Positions 32,103 to 41,483 are shown, counted from the stretch's first letter. The stretch is DNA of 64,000 bases from JAJRQY01 sp965224435 (GCA_965224435.1 OZ245048.1:434001-498000), one strand, 5' to 3'. Translations and numbers: made by a program. Notes: generated by a model not told the origin, from the sequence alone.

Positions 32103-32491
32103 CGCTTGTGATTCTTGACACTCATGCCTTTGTCTGGGCCGTCGCTGCCCCAAGCCGTCTAGGCGCCGAAGCAGTCGAACTCATCGAGGACGCTACCAAT
32201 GAGTTGATGGTGTCAGCGGCAACGGCTTGGGAACTGAGCACCAAGGTGCGGCTTGGCAAGTTCCCAGAAGCCGAGCCGATCGTGGCCAACTACCAGTCCA
32301 TCGTCGATCGACTCGGAGCGATCGACATGCCCGTGACCGGCGACCACGCCCTCGCAGCGGGAAGTCTGTCATGGGATCATCGAGACCCATTCGACCGCAT
32401 GCTGGCAGCGCAGGCCATCCGTGAGAATGCTGTCCTGGTCAGCAAAGATCGGGCGTTCCAGCAACTCGCTGGTCTGAGTCTTCGCTGGTGA
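32099..32491 (+). CDS. vapC: VapC-like PIN-domain toxin
   Basis: 130 residues from ATG 32099 overlapping the antitoxin stop. PIN acidic residues are in place: D in ILDTHAFVW, E in AATAWELSTKVRLGK, D in DHRDPFDRMLAAQA and D in VSKDRAFQQL. The family cleaves tRNA or rRNA. Together with the Phd-type antitoxin it forms a complete, apparently intact toxin-antitoxin module, in contrast to the truncated PIN gene at 23957. Confidence 0.93.
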   Translation: MTLVILDTHAFVWAVAAPSRLGAEAVELIEDATNELMVSAATAWELSTKVRLGKFPEAEPIVANYQSIVDRLGAIDMPVTGDHALAAGSLSWDHRDPFDRMLAAQAIRENAVLVSKDRAFQQLAGLSLRW

Positions 32492-32512
32492 ATACCGATG
32501 ACGGGTGAGGGC

Positions 32513-33049
32513 CTATTCCTGTGGTCCGCAGGTCACTTCGAAAGATCCCGAAGCAACGGTGACGTCGGCGGTCGATGCCCATCCGAGCGTGAAGTCTGCT
32601 GTGCCGGAAATGCCCTCGTCGGTCACCACGTACGCCAATGAATGACTGATCTCGCCTGGCGCCTCGTCAAGAGTCGCTTGTAGGGAGGGAGTGTTGTCAG
32701 TGGCGAGAGGGTCAGAAACGAGAAGATTGACGCTAATCACTCCGTACTCTTCGGTTTGGTCGTGGTATCCGAGCGATAGGGACCGGTTCGAGCCGTCCGT
32801 TGCCAGCCCGGAGCCGTTAATGAAGCCGGGGCTGACGATGCAGACCTCGAGGTCGAATTCGGTTCGCACACCATCGACTTCGACCCAGGCGCTGGGCTCT
32901 GTCACAGACTTGGTGTCGGTGTCAGTTTCATCCAAGGGCAATGTGTCAGGCGTGATGGAGTCAGAACCAGTGAATTCGTCAGCGGCGGCCCCGCACGAGG
33001 TTGCGGCGAGGGCCAGGGCGATGAGAAGGAAGAACTTCATAGCAATCAT
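32513..33049 (-). CDS. Predicted lipoprotein of unknown function
   Basis: 178 residues from ATG 33049 (ATG 33040 possible). The N-terminus MIAMKFFLLIALALAATSC is a lipoprotein signal with lipobox AATSC. An acidic Thr/Asp linker follows, then a beta-rich domain (WVEVDGVRTEFDLEVC, a second Cys in EVTCGPQ near the end). No named family is recognised. It is divergent from the GNAT gene. Confidence 0.75.
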   Translation of the reverse strand: MIAMKFFLLIALALAATSCGAAADEFTGSDSITPDTLPLDETDTDTKSVTEPSAWVEVDGVRTEFDLEVCIVSPGFINGSGLATDGSNRSLSLGYHDQTEEYGVISVNLLVSDPLATDNTPSLQATLDEAPGEISHSLAYVVTDEGISGTADFTLGWASTADVTVASGSFEVTCGPQE

Positions 33050-33135
33050 TCGGCCGCCACCGATGAAAGTCAAGGTCTGGCGTACCGACTGGATAATCGA
33101 GAAGGTCAGCCAAGCCCATGTCCTAGACTTTGCCA

Positions 33136-34059
33136 ATGGAAAATCTCCGGGAAGAACGGCTGGTTGGTTTAGCTGCCTTGGAAGCGGTTACAACGCTCTT
33201 GCAGCGCAACCGCAAAGCGCACCCGACAGCGGGGTTGTACGAGGCCGCCGAGCCACAATGGTGGTGGAGTACTCCTCGCCGTACCGACAGCCTTGGCCAG
33301 CTCGTCTGGTTTGATGACCAGAGCCGGCCCGAGGCCGCAGTACTCATGACCGACTTCTCCAGCAGAGGCTCAGCCCTCTACGACGAGGTAACGTTCTGCC
33401 CACTCTTCATGCCCGACGCAGGCCCGGAACAAGTCGCCTATGCCGTTAAGCGTGGGCTTGCCCTTGCCAGTGAACATGGGTACGCATCTGTTGCGCTTGA
33501 GGTAGATCAGTCCGACGACGTATTGAATGACGTGTTGGCCAATCACGGCTTCGTGGTGAAGGAGAAGAACGCTCTGACCGAGGCCTGGATGTCCGCGAGT
33601 GCTCGGTCCGAAGTCAGCGAACTGCATGACGGATATCGCCTGGCGTCCCGAGTCGAGATGGCACCTCGGGCCCATCACATGAATGAGCGAAATCCCGATT
33701 TTGTCGAGGAGCGTCTGCTCGAAACATCCCTCTATCGACCCGACCTCGATCTTGTCATCCTGGACAGCGACGACAACTATGCCGCTTACGGCATCTTCTG
33801 GTTCGACCCCGAAACGGCCACCGGTGTTGTCGAACCAATGCGGACCAAGGACGAGCACCAACAACGAGGACTTGCCCGCCACCTGCTTACTGCTGGGTCC
33901 GACTTGCTGGTCAAGGCCGGGGCCGAACGCGTCTCGATCGGCTGGGAGCCAGACAACCCAGCTTCGGGTCATCTATACCGCAGCGTTGGGTTCGAGCCCA
34001 TAAAGAACACCGACCTTCTCTCAGGCCCAACCAACTCCGGAGTGTCCGCGCCGCCGTAG
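33136..34059 (+). CDS. GNAT-family acetyltransferase with an additional N-terminal GNAT-like half
   Basis: 307 residues from ATG 33136; TTG 33130 is less likely. The C-terminal domain has the acetyl-CoA motif A (MRTKDEHQQRGLARHLLTAGSDLL) and the ASGHLYRSVGFEP ending. The N-terminal half (EEAVLMTDFSSRG-like strands, then a helix AYAVKRGLALASEHGYASVALEVDQSDDVLNDVLANHGF) looks like a degenerate GNAT repeat. Substrate is unknown; tandem GNAT proteins often act on small molecules or aminoglycosides. Confidence 0.83.
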   Translation: MENLREERLVGLAALEAVTTLLQRNRKAHPTAGLYEAAEPQWWWSTPRRTDSLGQLVWFDDQSRPEAAVLMTDFSSRGSALYDEVTFCPLFMPDAGPEQVAYAVKRGLALASEHGYASVALEVDQSDDVLNDVLANHGFVVKEKNALTEAWMSASARSEVSELHDGYRLASRVEMAPRAHHMNERNPDFVEERLLETSLYRPDLDLVILDSDDNYAAYGIFWFDPETATGVVEPMRTKDEHQQRGLARHLLTAGSDLLVKAGAERVSIGWEPDNPASGHLYRSVGFEPIKNTDLLSGPTNSGVSAPP

Positions 34060-34107
34060 TTTCGTCCAAGCAACCTGACAGTCGGAATATCTCAAGCGTC
34101 AGCTGGC

Positions 34108-34440
34108 CTAGTCGGTGTGCTGATCGAACATGACAGTGTTGCCGTCGGGGTCAAGAACAAGGAAGTGGGTGGGTCCGGCGTCGCCCTCAGTTGACGACAT
34201 TGGTTTGTATCCCGCAGCAACCACCGCTGATTCGATTACTCTAGCGTCGGGTGGATTGAACGTGACGACATTGGCCTCGAACATGTCCTGGAACAGGCCG
34301 ATCTTGGCGCTTCCGTTCTGGAGCATGACCCAGCTCTGCTCGTCACCGTCCATTAACGAGAATCCGATCGCTTCGTAGAATGTGCGGGCAGCGTGGAGGT
34401 CCTTCACTGCAAGACTGATGGAGAATGTTCCAAGATCCAT
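34108..34440 (-). CDS. VOC-family (glyoxalase-like) protein
   Basis: 110 residues from ATG 34440 (GAAGAA upstream); the open frame extends further but without similarity. It has the paired beta-alpha-beta-beta-beta units: MDLGTFSISLAVKDLHAARTFYEAIGF and ARVIESAVVAAGYKP...FLVLDPDGNTVMFDQH. Such domains bind metal or hydrophobic ligands; function varies. The AraC/GyrI-like gene follows divergently, 111 bp away. Confidence 0.85.
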   Translation of the reverse strand: MDLGTFSISLAVKDLHAARTFYEAIGFSLMDGDEQSWVMLQNGSAKIGLFQDMFEANVVTFNPPDARVIESAVVAAGYKPMSSTEGDAGPTHFLVLDPDGNTVMFDQHTD

Positions 34441-34551
34441 GGGAGTTCTTCTTTCGATTGTGTGGCCTGGGCGCAAGACTAAGCTGACCAGCACAACTCG
34501 TTCTTGCCAAATCTTGCGGACTTGGAAGCGAACGACACTTATTAGAACCCC

Positions 34552-35439
34552 ATGGCTATGTCTGACCGATCCATTGACGTCTACCTTCGTCGAGTCAATC
34601 GCGGCATTGACATGATCATGAATGACCCAGGCGGCGAACTCGGGCTCGAACTTGTCGCGGCAGAGTCTGGCTTCTCCCCCTTTCACTTCCATCGGATCTT
34701 CAAGAACGCGACTGGCCAGACGCTTGCAGAATTCGTGAACCGGGTTCGCCTCGATCGTGCCAGAACGCTCATGTCGCAACGGCCGGACATGTCGCTGACC
34801 GAGGTCGCTCTAACGTGCGGACTTGGAAGCTCGTCCAACTACAGCCGGGTGTTTAAGAAGCGATTTGGAGTACCGCCCCGCGCATTCGATGCAGACGCAC
34901 ACTGGGTCGCCACAAATGAGGAGCGGGCTGAGCCGTATCGCCATCTGCGGGTTGTATCGGCAGACTTGTCTAGATTCAGCGCTACGACCGTCGCGATAGA
35001 GAAACGATTTGTGGCGTACCTTCGCGTGACCAACCCGTACGGACCAGGCCGAGTCAGTGATGCAGCTCGCCACCTCGAAGACTGGGCTCATAGGAGCTCG
35101 GTCAGTGGTGGCTGGATTGGTTACACGTGGGACAACCCCGATTTTGTTGCCGCCGCGGATTGTACGTACTGCCTTGGTCTCGAGGTTGACACCGCCATGG
35201 TTCTTGAAGAGCCGATGGGCCTTCTGGAACTACCAGCCATGACGGTCGCTGAGGTGAAGCTTGATCGTGGCCTCGGGGACGAGGCCGAAGTCATCGATTG
35301 GCTCTATGCAGTTTGGCTTCCGCTGAGCGGCTACCAACCGACGAACTATCCGACATTCGAAACCTGGGAACGTTCTGAGTCTGGCAAAGAGACCGAATAC
35401 AAGCAGCTCACAGTTGGACTTCCGGTGACCCGCTTATGA
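34552..35439 (+). CDS. AraC-family regulator with GyrI-like effector domain
   Basis: 295 residues. The DNA-binding domain is N-terminal (YLRRVNRGIDMIMNDPGGELGLELVAAESGFSPFHFHRIFKNATGQTLAEFVNRVRLDRARTLM, then SLTEVALTCGLGSSSNYSRVFKKRFGVPPRAF). A GyrI-like ligand-binding domain fills residues 130-295. The order is that of Rob/SoxS-type multidrug sensors. The stop overlaps the convergent YjbR gene by 6 bp. Confidence 0.9.
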   Translation: MAMSDRSIDVYLRRVNRGIDMIMNDPGGELGLELVAAESGFSPFHFHRIFKNATGQTLAEFVNRVRLDRARTLMSQRPDMSLTEVALTCGLGSSSNYSRVFKKRFGVPPRAFDADAHWVATNEERAEPYRHLRVVSADLSRFSATTVAIEKRFVAYLRVTNPYGPGRVSDAARHLEDWAHRSSVSGGWIGYTWDNPDFVAAADCTYCLGLEVDTAMVLEEPMGLLELPAMTVAEVKLDRGLGDEAEVIDWLYAVWLPLSGYQPTNYPTFETWERSESGKETEYKQLTVGLPVTRL

Positions 35440-35805
35440 GTCGAGTTTTGCCGAGACCCTCTTCGGGGCAAGGAGCACGAAGCTCTCTAGGAGCCAGGTC
35501 TTAAGGTCATCGGTCGTCGGTGGGTCATCGGGAGCGAAGCGCACCATCGTCCAGCCACCCTTGCCGACCTGGTAGCGGTCTGGTTGCAGCTTCGCCCGTT
35601 CTTCGAGTTCTGGAATTGATGAAGCGAGCTTCAGTCTCAGTCCGCAAAGCTCATCCTTTTCTCCCAGGAAGGCGAAATTCTTGTTGCCTGCTTTGAATGC
35701 TCGATTGACACAGGAGCTCCCCTCGGATGTCTCCGGCAGTTGAAGAGCAAGCATCCGGATGGTCTCGCTCGCCTGATATCTGAAGTCCTCCGATGTTTCA
35801 CTCAC
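35434..35805 (-). CDS. MmcQ/YjbR-family protein
   Basis: 123 residues: ETIRMLALQLPETSEGSSCVNRAFKAGNKNFAFLGEKDELCGLRLKL, then a C-terminal GGWTMVRFAPDDPPTTDDLKTWLLESFVLLAPKR. This is the compact DNA-binding-like fold of MmcQ/YjbR. Function is unestablished. It lies 2 bp downstream of a second YjbR gene that carries an in-frame stop, so the two probably form one transcript. Confidence 0.85.
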   Translation of the reverse strand: MSETSEDFRYQASETIRMLALQLPETSEGSSCVNRAFKAGNKNFAFLGEKDELCGLRLKLASSIPELEERAKLQPDRYQVGKGGWTMVRFAPDDPPTTDDLKTWLLESFVLLAPKRVSAKLDS

Positions 35806-35807
35806 GC

Positions 35808-36215
35808 CTATGTTCTCCGTCCTGTTTGGTGGTCAAGTTCGCTGACGTTCGAAATGGGTGCCGTCGAGCGGTACGAGGCGTCTATTAGCTCGGTGAGTTC
35901 GATCCAGTCCGTGTCCTCATCCAGGTCGACACCTAACCATCCCGAAGGGCCGAGATAGGCGGGCACGAACGCGTCACTGTCATGGAGGAGAGCCTCGCGT
36001 TCACCAGCATCAAGTTTCAGGACGACAGAGTGCGGATGCTGCACTCATTCGCCGGACACCTTCAGTGAAGCGCCGTAGTACGCAAAGACTTTCTTCGTAT
36101 AGAACGCCGGACGTCCGTGGGAGACTTTCTCAGCGCTCCCAGGTAAAGCCGCGGCGAGCTCACGGACCTTGAGCAGATATGGGTCTTCCTCGTCGAACAT
36201 CAACGGGTGCGCCAT
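35808..36215 (-). pseudogene. MmcQ/YjbR-family gene interrupted by an in-frame TGA
   Basis: From ATG 36215 the frame reads MAHPLMFDEEDPYLLKVREL... to GASLKVSGE, then TGA (36045-36047), then GTG-led VQHPHSVVLKLDAGEREALL... to GRRT at 35808, all in one frame. The two halves together make one full domain of about 135 residues. In relatives a Trp usually precedes VQHP, so TGG-to-TGA is the simplest cause. Re-initiation at the GTG directly after the stop could still give two half-proteins. Confidence 0.7.
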
Positions 36216-36368
36216 GCAAGCAGTATATGACGGGCAGGAGGCCTGCTGATTGCGACCGCTGGCACCAAGTCGGAAATGGCCCTCGTTCGGAAGCCAAACG
36301 AGCCAATCCTGACCTTCGACGCGTGGTACCTCCATCCGGCCTTCGAGACCTTGTGGCACAATCTGTTG

Positions 36369-37325
36369 ATGGCGAAGTGGCTTCACCCGATCACTGACCT
36401 CGTGTCCGAAGGAATGCTGGACGTCGGAGATGATCACACGGTCCACTGGTCGGTTGCGGGCAACCCTGACGGCAAGCCAGCTGTCCTGCTGCACGGCGGA
36501 CCGGGTAGCGGTTCCACCCAGCGCCATCGACAGATGTTCGATCCAGCGAAGTACCGGATTGTCCAGATCGACCAGCGCAATTGTGGTCAGAGCACACCAA
36601 GTGCAGGCCAGCCCGAGGTTGATCTTTCAACGAACACAACTGCGAATCTCGTCGCCGACATTGAACAGGTCCGAGTCCATCTGGGAATCGACCGTTGGCT
36701 GGTGTGGGGTGGCTCGTGGGGCACCACGCTTGGTCTTGCCTACACCGAAGCTCACCCGACCTCCGTCACCGAATTGTTACTCGCCAGCGTGGTCATGACC
36801 AGCGAAGCTGAGGTTGATTGGATTACTCGTTCCATGGCCCGTGTGTTCCCCGAACACTGGCGACACTTCGTTGAGGCCTTGCCGCCCGAAGATCGAGACG
36901 GCAACCTTGCATCGGCCTACAACCGCCTTCTCATGAACCCCGATCCGGACATCCACCGACCGGCCGCCGCGGCCTGGTGTGACTGGGAGGACATACACGT
37001 ATCAATAGCGGAGGGATATGAGCCGCACCTTCGAAACGCTGATCCAGAATTCCAGTTGTGCTTCGCTCGACTGGTGACCCACTACTGGGCTAACGCTGGT
37101 TTCTTGGAAGAGGGACAGTTGTTGCGCGACGTCGGACGGCTTGTCGGGATCCCGGTGTTCCTTGCTCACGGGAGGAAAGACATCAGCGGTCCGGCGGACA
37201 TTGCGGTGACACTTGCTGCGGCGATTCCTGGAGCCAACCTGTTCGTTTCTGACAACGAAGGTCATGGCGGACCGGCGATGACGGATTGGCTGACCCAGGT
37301 CCTTGACCAGCTGTCGGGGGCTTGA
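36369..37325 (+). CDS. pip: Proline iminopeptidase (alpha/beta hydrolase)
   Basis: 318 residues from ATG 36369, the usual length; the frame is open to 36276 but the extra part is unlike the family. The oxyanion region is VLLHGGPGSG, the nucleophile elbow WGGSWGTTLGLAY, and the acid and His are expected in HGRKDISGPAD and NEGHGG. DQRNCGQSTP replaces the more common DQRGxGxSxP. It removes N-terminal proline from peptides. Cytoplasmic. Confidence 0.9.
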   Translation: MAKWLHPITDLVSEGMLDVGDDHTVHWSVAGNPDGKPAVLLHGGPGSGSTQRHRQMFDPAKYRIVQIDQRNCGQSTPSAGQPEVDLSTNTTANLVADIEQVRVHLGIDRWLVWGGSWGTTLGLAYTEAHPTSVTELLLASVVMTSEAEVDWITRSMARVFPEHWRHFVEALPPEDRDGNLASAYNRLLMNPDPDIHRPAAAAWCDWEDIHVSIAEGYEPHLRNADPEFQLCFARLVTHYWANAGFLEEGQLLRDVGRLVGIPVFLAHGRKDISGPADIAVTLAAAIPGANLFVSDNEGHGGPAMTDWLTQVLDQLSGA

Positions 37326-37376
37326 TGCGATCCAGAGATGCTCTGGTTCTAATGGTCATCTGACTAGAGACTGGAG

Positions 37377-39134
37377 CTAGCCCGATTGGGTGTCGAAGCT
37401 GGCTGATACGAAGGTGGCGTTACCAGCAAGATAGGTGGCAAGGACCTTGGTCTTGTCAATACTGGTGACATCGATGTTGAAGAGGTTCTGATCGAGGATC
37501 ACGAAGTCCGCGAACTTGCCGACCGTGATTGAACCAGTCGTATCGTCATGAGCAAGGGCAAAAGCGCCATCGATAGTGTGCAGTGCGATAGCGGTTTCCA
37601 GATCGGGAACGGCATTGGAGTCCCGCGTCATTGAGCGTTGCATGGTGCCAAGCGGGGGGAGTGGACCAGCATCCCAATCACTGGAAAGGCTGACCGATGC
37701 CCCGGCGTCGATGAGTTGACCGGTCGGAATCAGGTCATAGGCGCGACCGCCGATGAAGTCGGCGAGATAGTCAAAGTAGAAGGGATCGGTGGCATCGGCA
37801 CTCTGCTGGAAGTCGGCGACCACACCGATCTGGGCGAACCGACCGACGTCATCGGGGTGCACGAGATAGACGTGGGTTGCTCGGTGGCGCCGGTCAGCTA
37901 TGGCGTCGGCATCGTCCTTAATGGATTCGACCGCGTCGAGGGCATCTCGGACTGCGGCATCACCGATGACATGGAAGTTCACGCGGTAGCCAATGGCATG
38001 AAGCTCCGAGACGTAGGTCCGCAGTTGGTCTGGCCGGAAGTAGTTGAACCCGGATGGATAGAGCGGATCGAGAGGGACGTCGTAGGGCTCCAGAAGTGAG
38101 GCGGTGCCAAGGTCAAGAATCCCGTCGACATAGATCTTGGCGGTATCGAAACGCAACATGTCCGAGTCACCACTGAAGCGGCGTTCGAACTCGGCCAGTT
38201 GTTCGTCCATGTCGAGGTCGGGGTACACATAGAGCGAATTGGCCGCCCGAACGGTCAGGGCTCCGTCATCCAGCGCGCGCTGCCATGCTGCTGGATGGTT
38301 CTGGGCCCAATAGCCGCCGGCATCGCTGACCGAGGTGACCCCGTTCTTGGACAGAGTGCGTAGGGCCACCAGCAGTCCTCGATAGTTGGATTCGTCGGAG
38401 GCCGCCGCGGCGTTTCGAACAAGCTGCTGAGCGTCTTCGAGCAGCAGTCCGGTGAGCCGCCCACTCGCCGGATCACGATGCAGCACACCACCCTGCGGGT
38501 CCGGGTCATCAGGGCCGATGCCTGCAGCTTCGAGCCCAAGCGAATTGGTCCATATGGCATGCCCAAGATCATCAAGAATCAGGGCAGGCCGGTCTGGAAT
38601 GGCTCGATCCAGGACATCGATTGGCAGCTCGCCTGTATTGCTGAGATTGGTATCGCGCAGGCCGAGGTTACGCAGTGCGAACAAGGACGGGCCTGCGGCA
38701 CGCACCCACGCCTTGGTGGACTGTCGTTCTGCGCAGGTGCGGGCTTGTGCCTCCAACTGGTCGAGGTCCTCACCAGACATGAAGCACAATCCTGCGTTGA
38801 TGCCTGCTTCGGGCACATGCACATGCGGGTCCTGAAAACCGGGGAGGACCATGGCGCCGTCCCCGTCGATGGTGGCTGCGGCTTCACCAGCGGCGGCCAA
38901 GACATCGGATTCGGACCCAACGGCAATGATGATTCCGTCAGCGTCAAAGGCGAAGGCGTCGACCCAAGGGTGGGCGGTATCAACGGTGTAGATCTGCGCA
39001 TTGATCACCACCGTGACTCCCGAGTCAGACCTGCCGTCGGCAAATCCGCTTGAGGAACCAGAAGCCGTACATGAAGACGCGAATGCGAGAAGGCAAAGGA
39101 TCGGGACCAGGAAGCGGGGGCCGCTAGCTCGCAT
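37377..39134 (-). CDS. Lipoprotein amidohydrolase (YtcJ-like, amidohydrolase 3 family)
   Basis: 585 residues from ATG 39134. A signal peptide with a lipobox-like FASSC is followed by the metal-dependent amidohydrolase fold: VTVVINAQIYTVDTAHP, the ligands in GFQDPHVHVPEAG, NFHVIGDAAV, HRATHVYLVHPDD, SSDWDAGPLPPL and the C-terminal GSITVGKFADFVILDQNLF. YtcJ/AepA-type proteins hydrolyse N-acylated or cyclic amides; the substrate is not predictable. Location outside the membrane is inferred from the signal. Confidence 0.88.
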   Translation of the reverse strand: MRASGPRFLVPILCLLAFASSCTASGSSSGFADGRSDSGVTVVINAQIYTVDTAHPWVDAFAFDADGIIIAVGSESDVLAAAGEAAATIDGDGAMVLPGFQDPHVHVPEAGINAGLCFMSGEDLDQLEAQARTCAERQSTKAWVRAAGPSLFALRNLGLRDTNLSNTGELPIDVLDRAIPDRPALILDDLGHAIWTNSLGLEAAGIGPDDPDPQGGVLHRDPASGRLTGLLLEDAQQLVRNAAAASDESNYRGLLVALRTLSKNGVTSVSDAGGYWAQNHPAAWQRALDDGALTVRAANSLYVYPDLDMDEQLAEFERRFSGDSDMLRFDTAKIYVDGILDLGTASLLEPYDVPLDPLYPSGFNYFRPDQLRTYVSELHAIGYRVNFHVIGDAAVRDALDAVESIKDDADAIADRRHRATHVYLVHPDDVGRFAQIGVVADFQQSADATDPFYFDYLADFIGGRAYDLIPTGQLIDAGASVSLSSDWDAGPLPPLGTMQRSMTRDSNAVPDLETAIALHTIDGAFALAHDDTTGSITVGKFADFVILDQNLFNIDVTSIDKTKVLATYLAGNATFVSASFDTQSG

Positions 39135-39381
39135 TGCTCGTACTTGAATCGACATCACGACAGAGATCTGGTCAACCTACATGGCAAGACTCAATCTTGT
39201 CTCCGAGTCGGGTATGTGCTTCGAGGTGGCGTTCGGGAACCGTGAACCCAAGGTCGGTGAGTGAAACCAGGAGGTCCAGTTCCCATTCCAGCGGAGTCTG
39301 TATGACTTGGTCGGCTCGGTGATTCCGGAGGGGTATCTAAGAAAAATTCGAGCGACGTGAGATTGCACTAACCTTGGAACC

Positions 39382-39936
39382 ATGATCGCATTATTGGGTT
39401 CGTTGCTCGGAGGCCGTGGCGGCCGCATGATTGGTTCAATGATCGGAGGACGTACCGGCGGAATGGTTGGCGGCCTTGCCGGTGCCTTGCTTGGCGGACG
39501 TCAGCTCCGAGGCTTGGGACGCATGATCTCCAACCGTGGTGGCAAGAGCGATCATCATGACGATGGACCAGCCATTGATCTGGATGAGAGCCAAGCCGAG
39601 GTTCTGATCCGAGCCATGTGCAACTCAGCGAAAGCTGACGGCCACGTTGACGCTGACGAAACAAGCCAGATCATCTCTGAACTCGGAGATGTTTCTGATG
39701 CTGATCGAGCATTCCTGCAGTCCGAGCTTGAGTCGTCCTTCAAGTCAGCGGCCGATATTGCCCGCTTGGTTCCGCCGGCGCTCAAGGTTGAGGCTTACGC
39801 CGTCTCACTCATTGCCATCAATGTTGACACTATGGAAGAAGCTCAGTACCTGTCGGACTTATCAACTGAGCTTGGCCTTTCGCCAGCCGATCGCAACAAC
39901 ATCCATGACGATCTCGGAGTCGACCAACTCTCATAG
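39382..39936 (+). CDS. DUF533/TerB-like protein with glycine-zipper N-terminus
   Basis: 184 residues. Residues 1-48 are a glycine-zipper (LLGSLLGGRGGRMIGSMIGGRTGGMVGGLAGALLGG), which can insert in membranes. Residues 65-184 are a helical TerB-like domain (AEVLIRAMCNSAKADGHVDADETSQIISEL...DADRAFLQSELE). The architecture is that of the YebE/DUF533 family, whose function is unknown. The 220 bp before it, back to the amidohydrolase, hold no gene I can support. Confidence 0.83.
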   Translation: MIALLGSLLGGRGGRMIGSMIGGRTGGMVGGLAGALLGGRQLRGLGRMISNRGGKSDHHDDGPAIDLDESQAEVLIRAMCNSAKADGHVDADETSQIISELGDVSDADRAFLQSELESSFKSAADIARLVPPALKVEAYAVSLIAINVDTMEEAQYLSDLSTELGLSPADRNNIHDDLGVDQLS

Positions 39937-39987
39937 TCCACAATCTGGCAGCTTGGGTACGCCGAGCATTAAGGTCGTGGACCATGG

Positions 39988-41145
39988 GTGAGACCGCAAC
40001 GGAAGAATTGGCTACGAGGTCCATTCGACGTGGTCCCTAAGTTGACACGGGCAAGGATTGAGCGAGTAGAGGTGGCCAGCGAGACACTGACGGTCTGGCT
40101 TGAAGGCGACGCCCGTCCAATCCCGTTGCCCTGGTTCTGGGTCAAGGACCACAGTCGTGATGTTCAATCATTCGACTCCGAAACCAAGCAGCGAACGATT
40201 GACTCGTTCTCGATCGATCTCGACTGCTCCGCTACCGGAGCTCGGGTGGTCGATGGTGATGTGCACATCGAGTGGGGCGATTCGAGCCCAACCTCGATCC
40301 TGCCGCCCGAACTATTAGCATCCCTCACGACGGATGCTCCTGAGATCAGCCAATGGAGCGATGGCTCGGCTCTGTCACCACTCGCCGTTGGCTACCAAGC
40401 CCTGATGGAAGATGAGCAAGAGCTTGCTCGTTGGCTGGAGTCAATACAGGTGTTCGGGTTCGGCTTGGCCCGCGACGTGCCCACTTCGATTGACGGTGCG
40501 GAGTCGATTGCCAACCGGGTTGGCTACGTCCGGCGCACCGTCTTTGGCGACATGTGGACCTTGTCTTCCGAAGTCCGCGCTCACGCCGATTCCGCCTATG
40601 ACACGACCTTTCTCGAACCTCACACCGATGGCAGCTACGCCACTGATGCCCCCGGCCTGCAGATGTTCGCCTGTAGCGAACGAACCGCTGAGGGTGGTGA
40701 GTCGATCCTGGTTGATGGATTCGCGGCGGCAGAAGAACTGCGCCGGAGTGAGCCAGATGCTTTCGACCTCTTGACCCAAACGTGCGTGCCCGCTCACTAT
40801 GTCGAAGCGGGTATCGAGCTGAGAGCTTCCCGACCAGCCCTGCGCCTTGACCCTGACCGAAGGCTGGTTCAGGTGACGTTCAACAACTATGACCGGTCAC
40901 CGTTCTTGCTTCCACCAAAGCAGATGCGTGATTGGTTCGAGGCGTACTCGGCCTTCCATCACCTGTTGAATAATCAGGCGGCCTGGTGGGTAAACCGTCT
41001 TGAGCCCGGTGACTTGCTGCTGTTCGATAACTGGCGCTGCCTGCACGGTCGAATGTCATTCACCGGCAAGCGAGTCTTTCATGGCTGTTACCTCAATCAC
41101 GAGGACTTCGAAAGTCGACTTCGTAGCTCGAGGGCTGCTCCGTAG
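39988..41145 (+). CDS. Gamma-butyrobetaine hydroxylase-like 2-oxoglutarate/Fe(II) dioxygenase
   Basis: 385 residues from GTG 39988. The N-terminal DUF971 domain (RIERVEVASETLTVWLEGDARPIPLPWFWVKDHS) is the one preceding BBOX/TMLH enzymes. The catalytic jelly roll has the Fe ligands HTDGSYATDAPGLQ (HxD) and a distal His in CLHGRMSFTG, with an Arg for 2-oxoglutarate in the same segment. BBOX hydroxylates gamma-butyrobetaine to carnitine; TMLH acts on trimethyllysine. Which of these, or a relative, is not decidable here. Confidence 0.88.
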   Translation: MRPQRKNWLRGPFDVVPKLTRARIERVEVASETLTVWLEGDARPIPLPWFWVKDHSRDVQSFDSETKQRTIDSFSIDLDCSATGARVVDGDVHIEWGDSSPTSILPPELLASLTTDAPEISQWSDGSALSPLAVGYQALMEDEQELARWLESIQVFGFGLARDVPTSIDGAESIANRVGYVRRTVFGDMWTLSSEVRAHADSAYDTTFLEPHTDGSYATDAPGLQMFACSERTAEGGESILVDGFAAAEELRRSEPDAFDLLTQTCVPAHYVEAGIELRASRPALRLDPDRRLVQVTFNNYDRSPFLLPPKQMRDWFEAYSAFHHLLNNQAAWWVNRLEPGDLLLFDNWRCLHGRMSFTGKRVFHGCYLNHEDFESRLRSSRAAP

Positions 41146-41153
41146 GGGCGGCC

Positions 41154-41483
41154 CTACTTGGCCTTCTTGACGAATTCGGCCTTGATCAGGATGCCTCGAC
41201 CGTTGACCTTGCCATCGATGGGGTGATCGCCCTCGACCAGGCGGATGGAGCGAACCTTGGTTCCGACCTTGACACCCCCGGCTTTGCCGTCGAGCTTGAT
41301 GTCTTTGATTATGGTGACATCGTCACCGTCGGCAAGAAGATTTCCGTTGGCATCACGAACTTCACCAACGCCACCAATATCTTCGGACTCCCATTCAAAG
41401 CCGCAGGTTTGACATTCGAACCCGTCGGCCCCCATCAAAGCATCGGGCATTGTGCATTGTGGACATGGAGGCGTTTCAGACAT
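41154..41483 (-). CDS. PhnA/YjdM-family zinc-ribbon protein
   Basis: 109 residues. The N-terminal zinc ribbon is CPQC...CQTCGFEW, followed by the PhnA domain (RDANGNLLADGDDVTIIKDIKLDGKAGGVKVGTKVRSIRLVEGDHPIDGKVNGRGILIKAEFVKK). Despite the name, members are not the phosphonoacetate hydrolase; function is not established. It is convergent with the dioxygenase gene 8 bp away. Confidence 0.93.
   Translation of the reverse strand: MSETPPCPQCTMPDALMGADGFECQTCGFEWESEDIGGVGEVRDANGNLLADGDDVTIIKDIKLDGKAGGVKVGTKVRSIRLVEGDHPIDGKVNGRGILIKAEFVKKAK

Noticed and set aside
36045..36047. TGA in the YjbR gene as a second selenocysteine codon
   Set aside because: The expected residue is Trp rather than Cys, and the nearest hairpin sits directly at the stop, too close for a bacterial SECIS.
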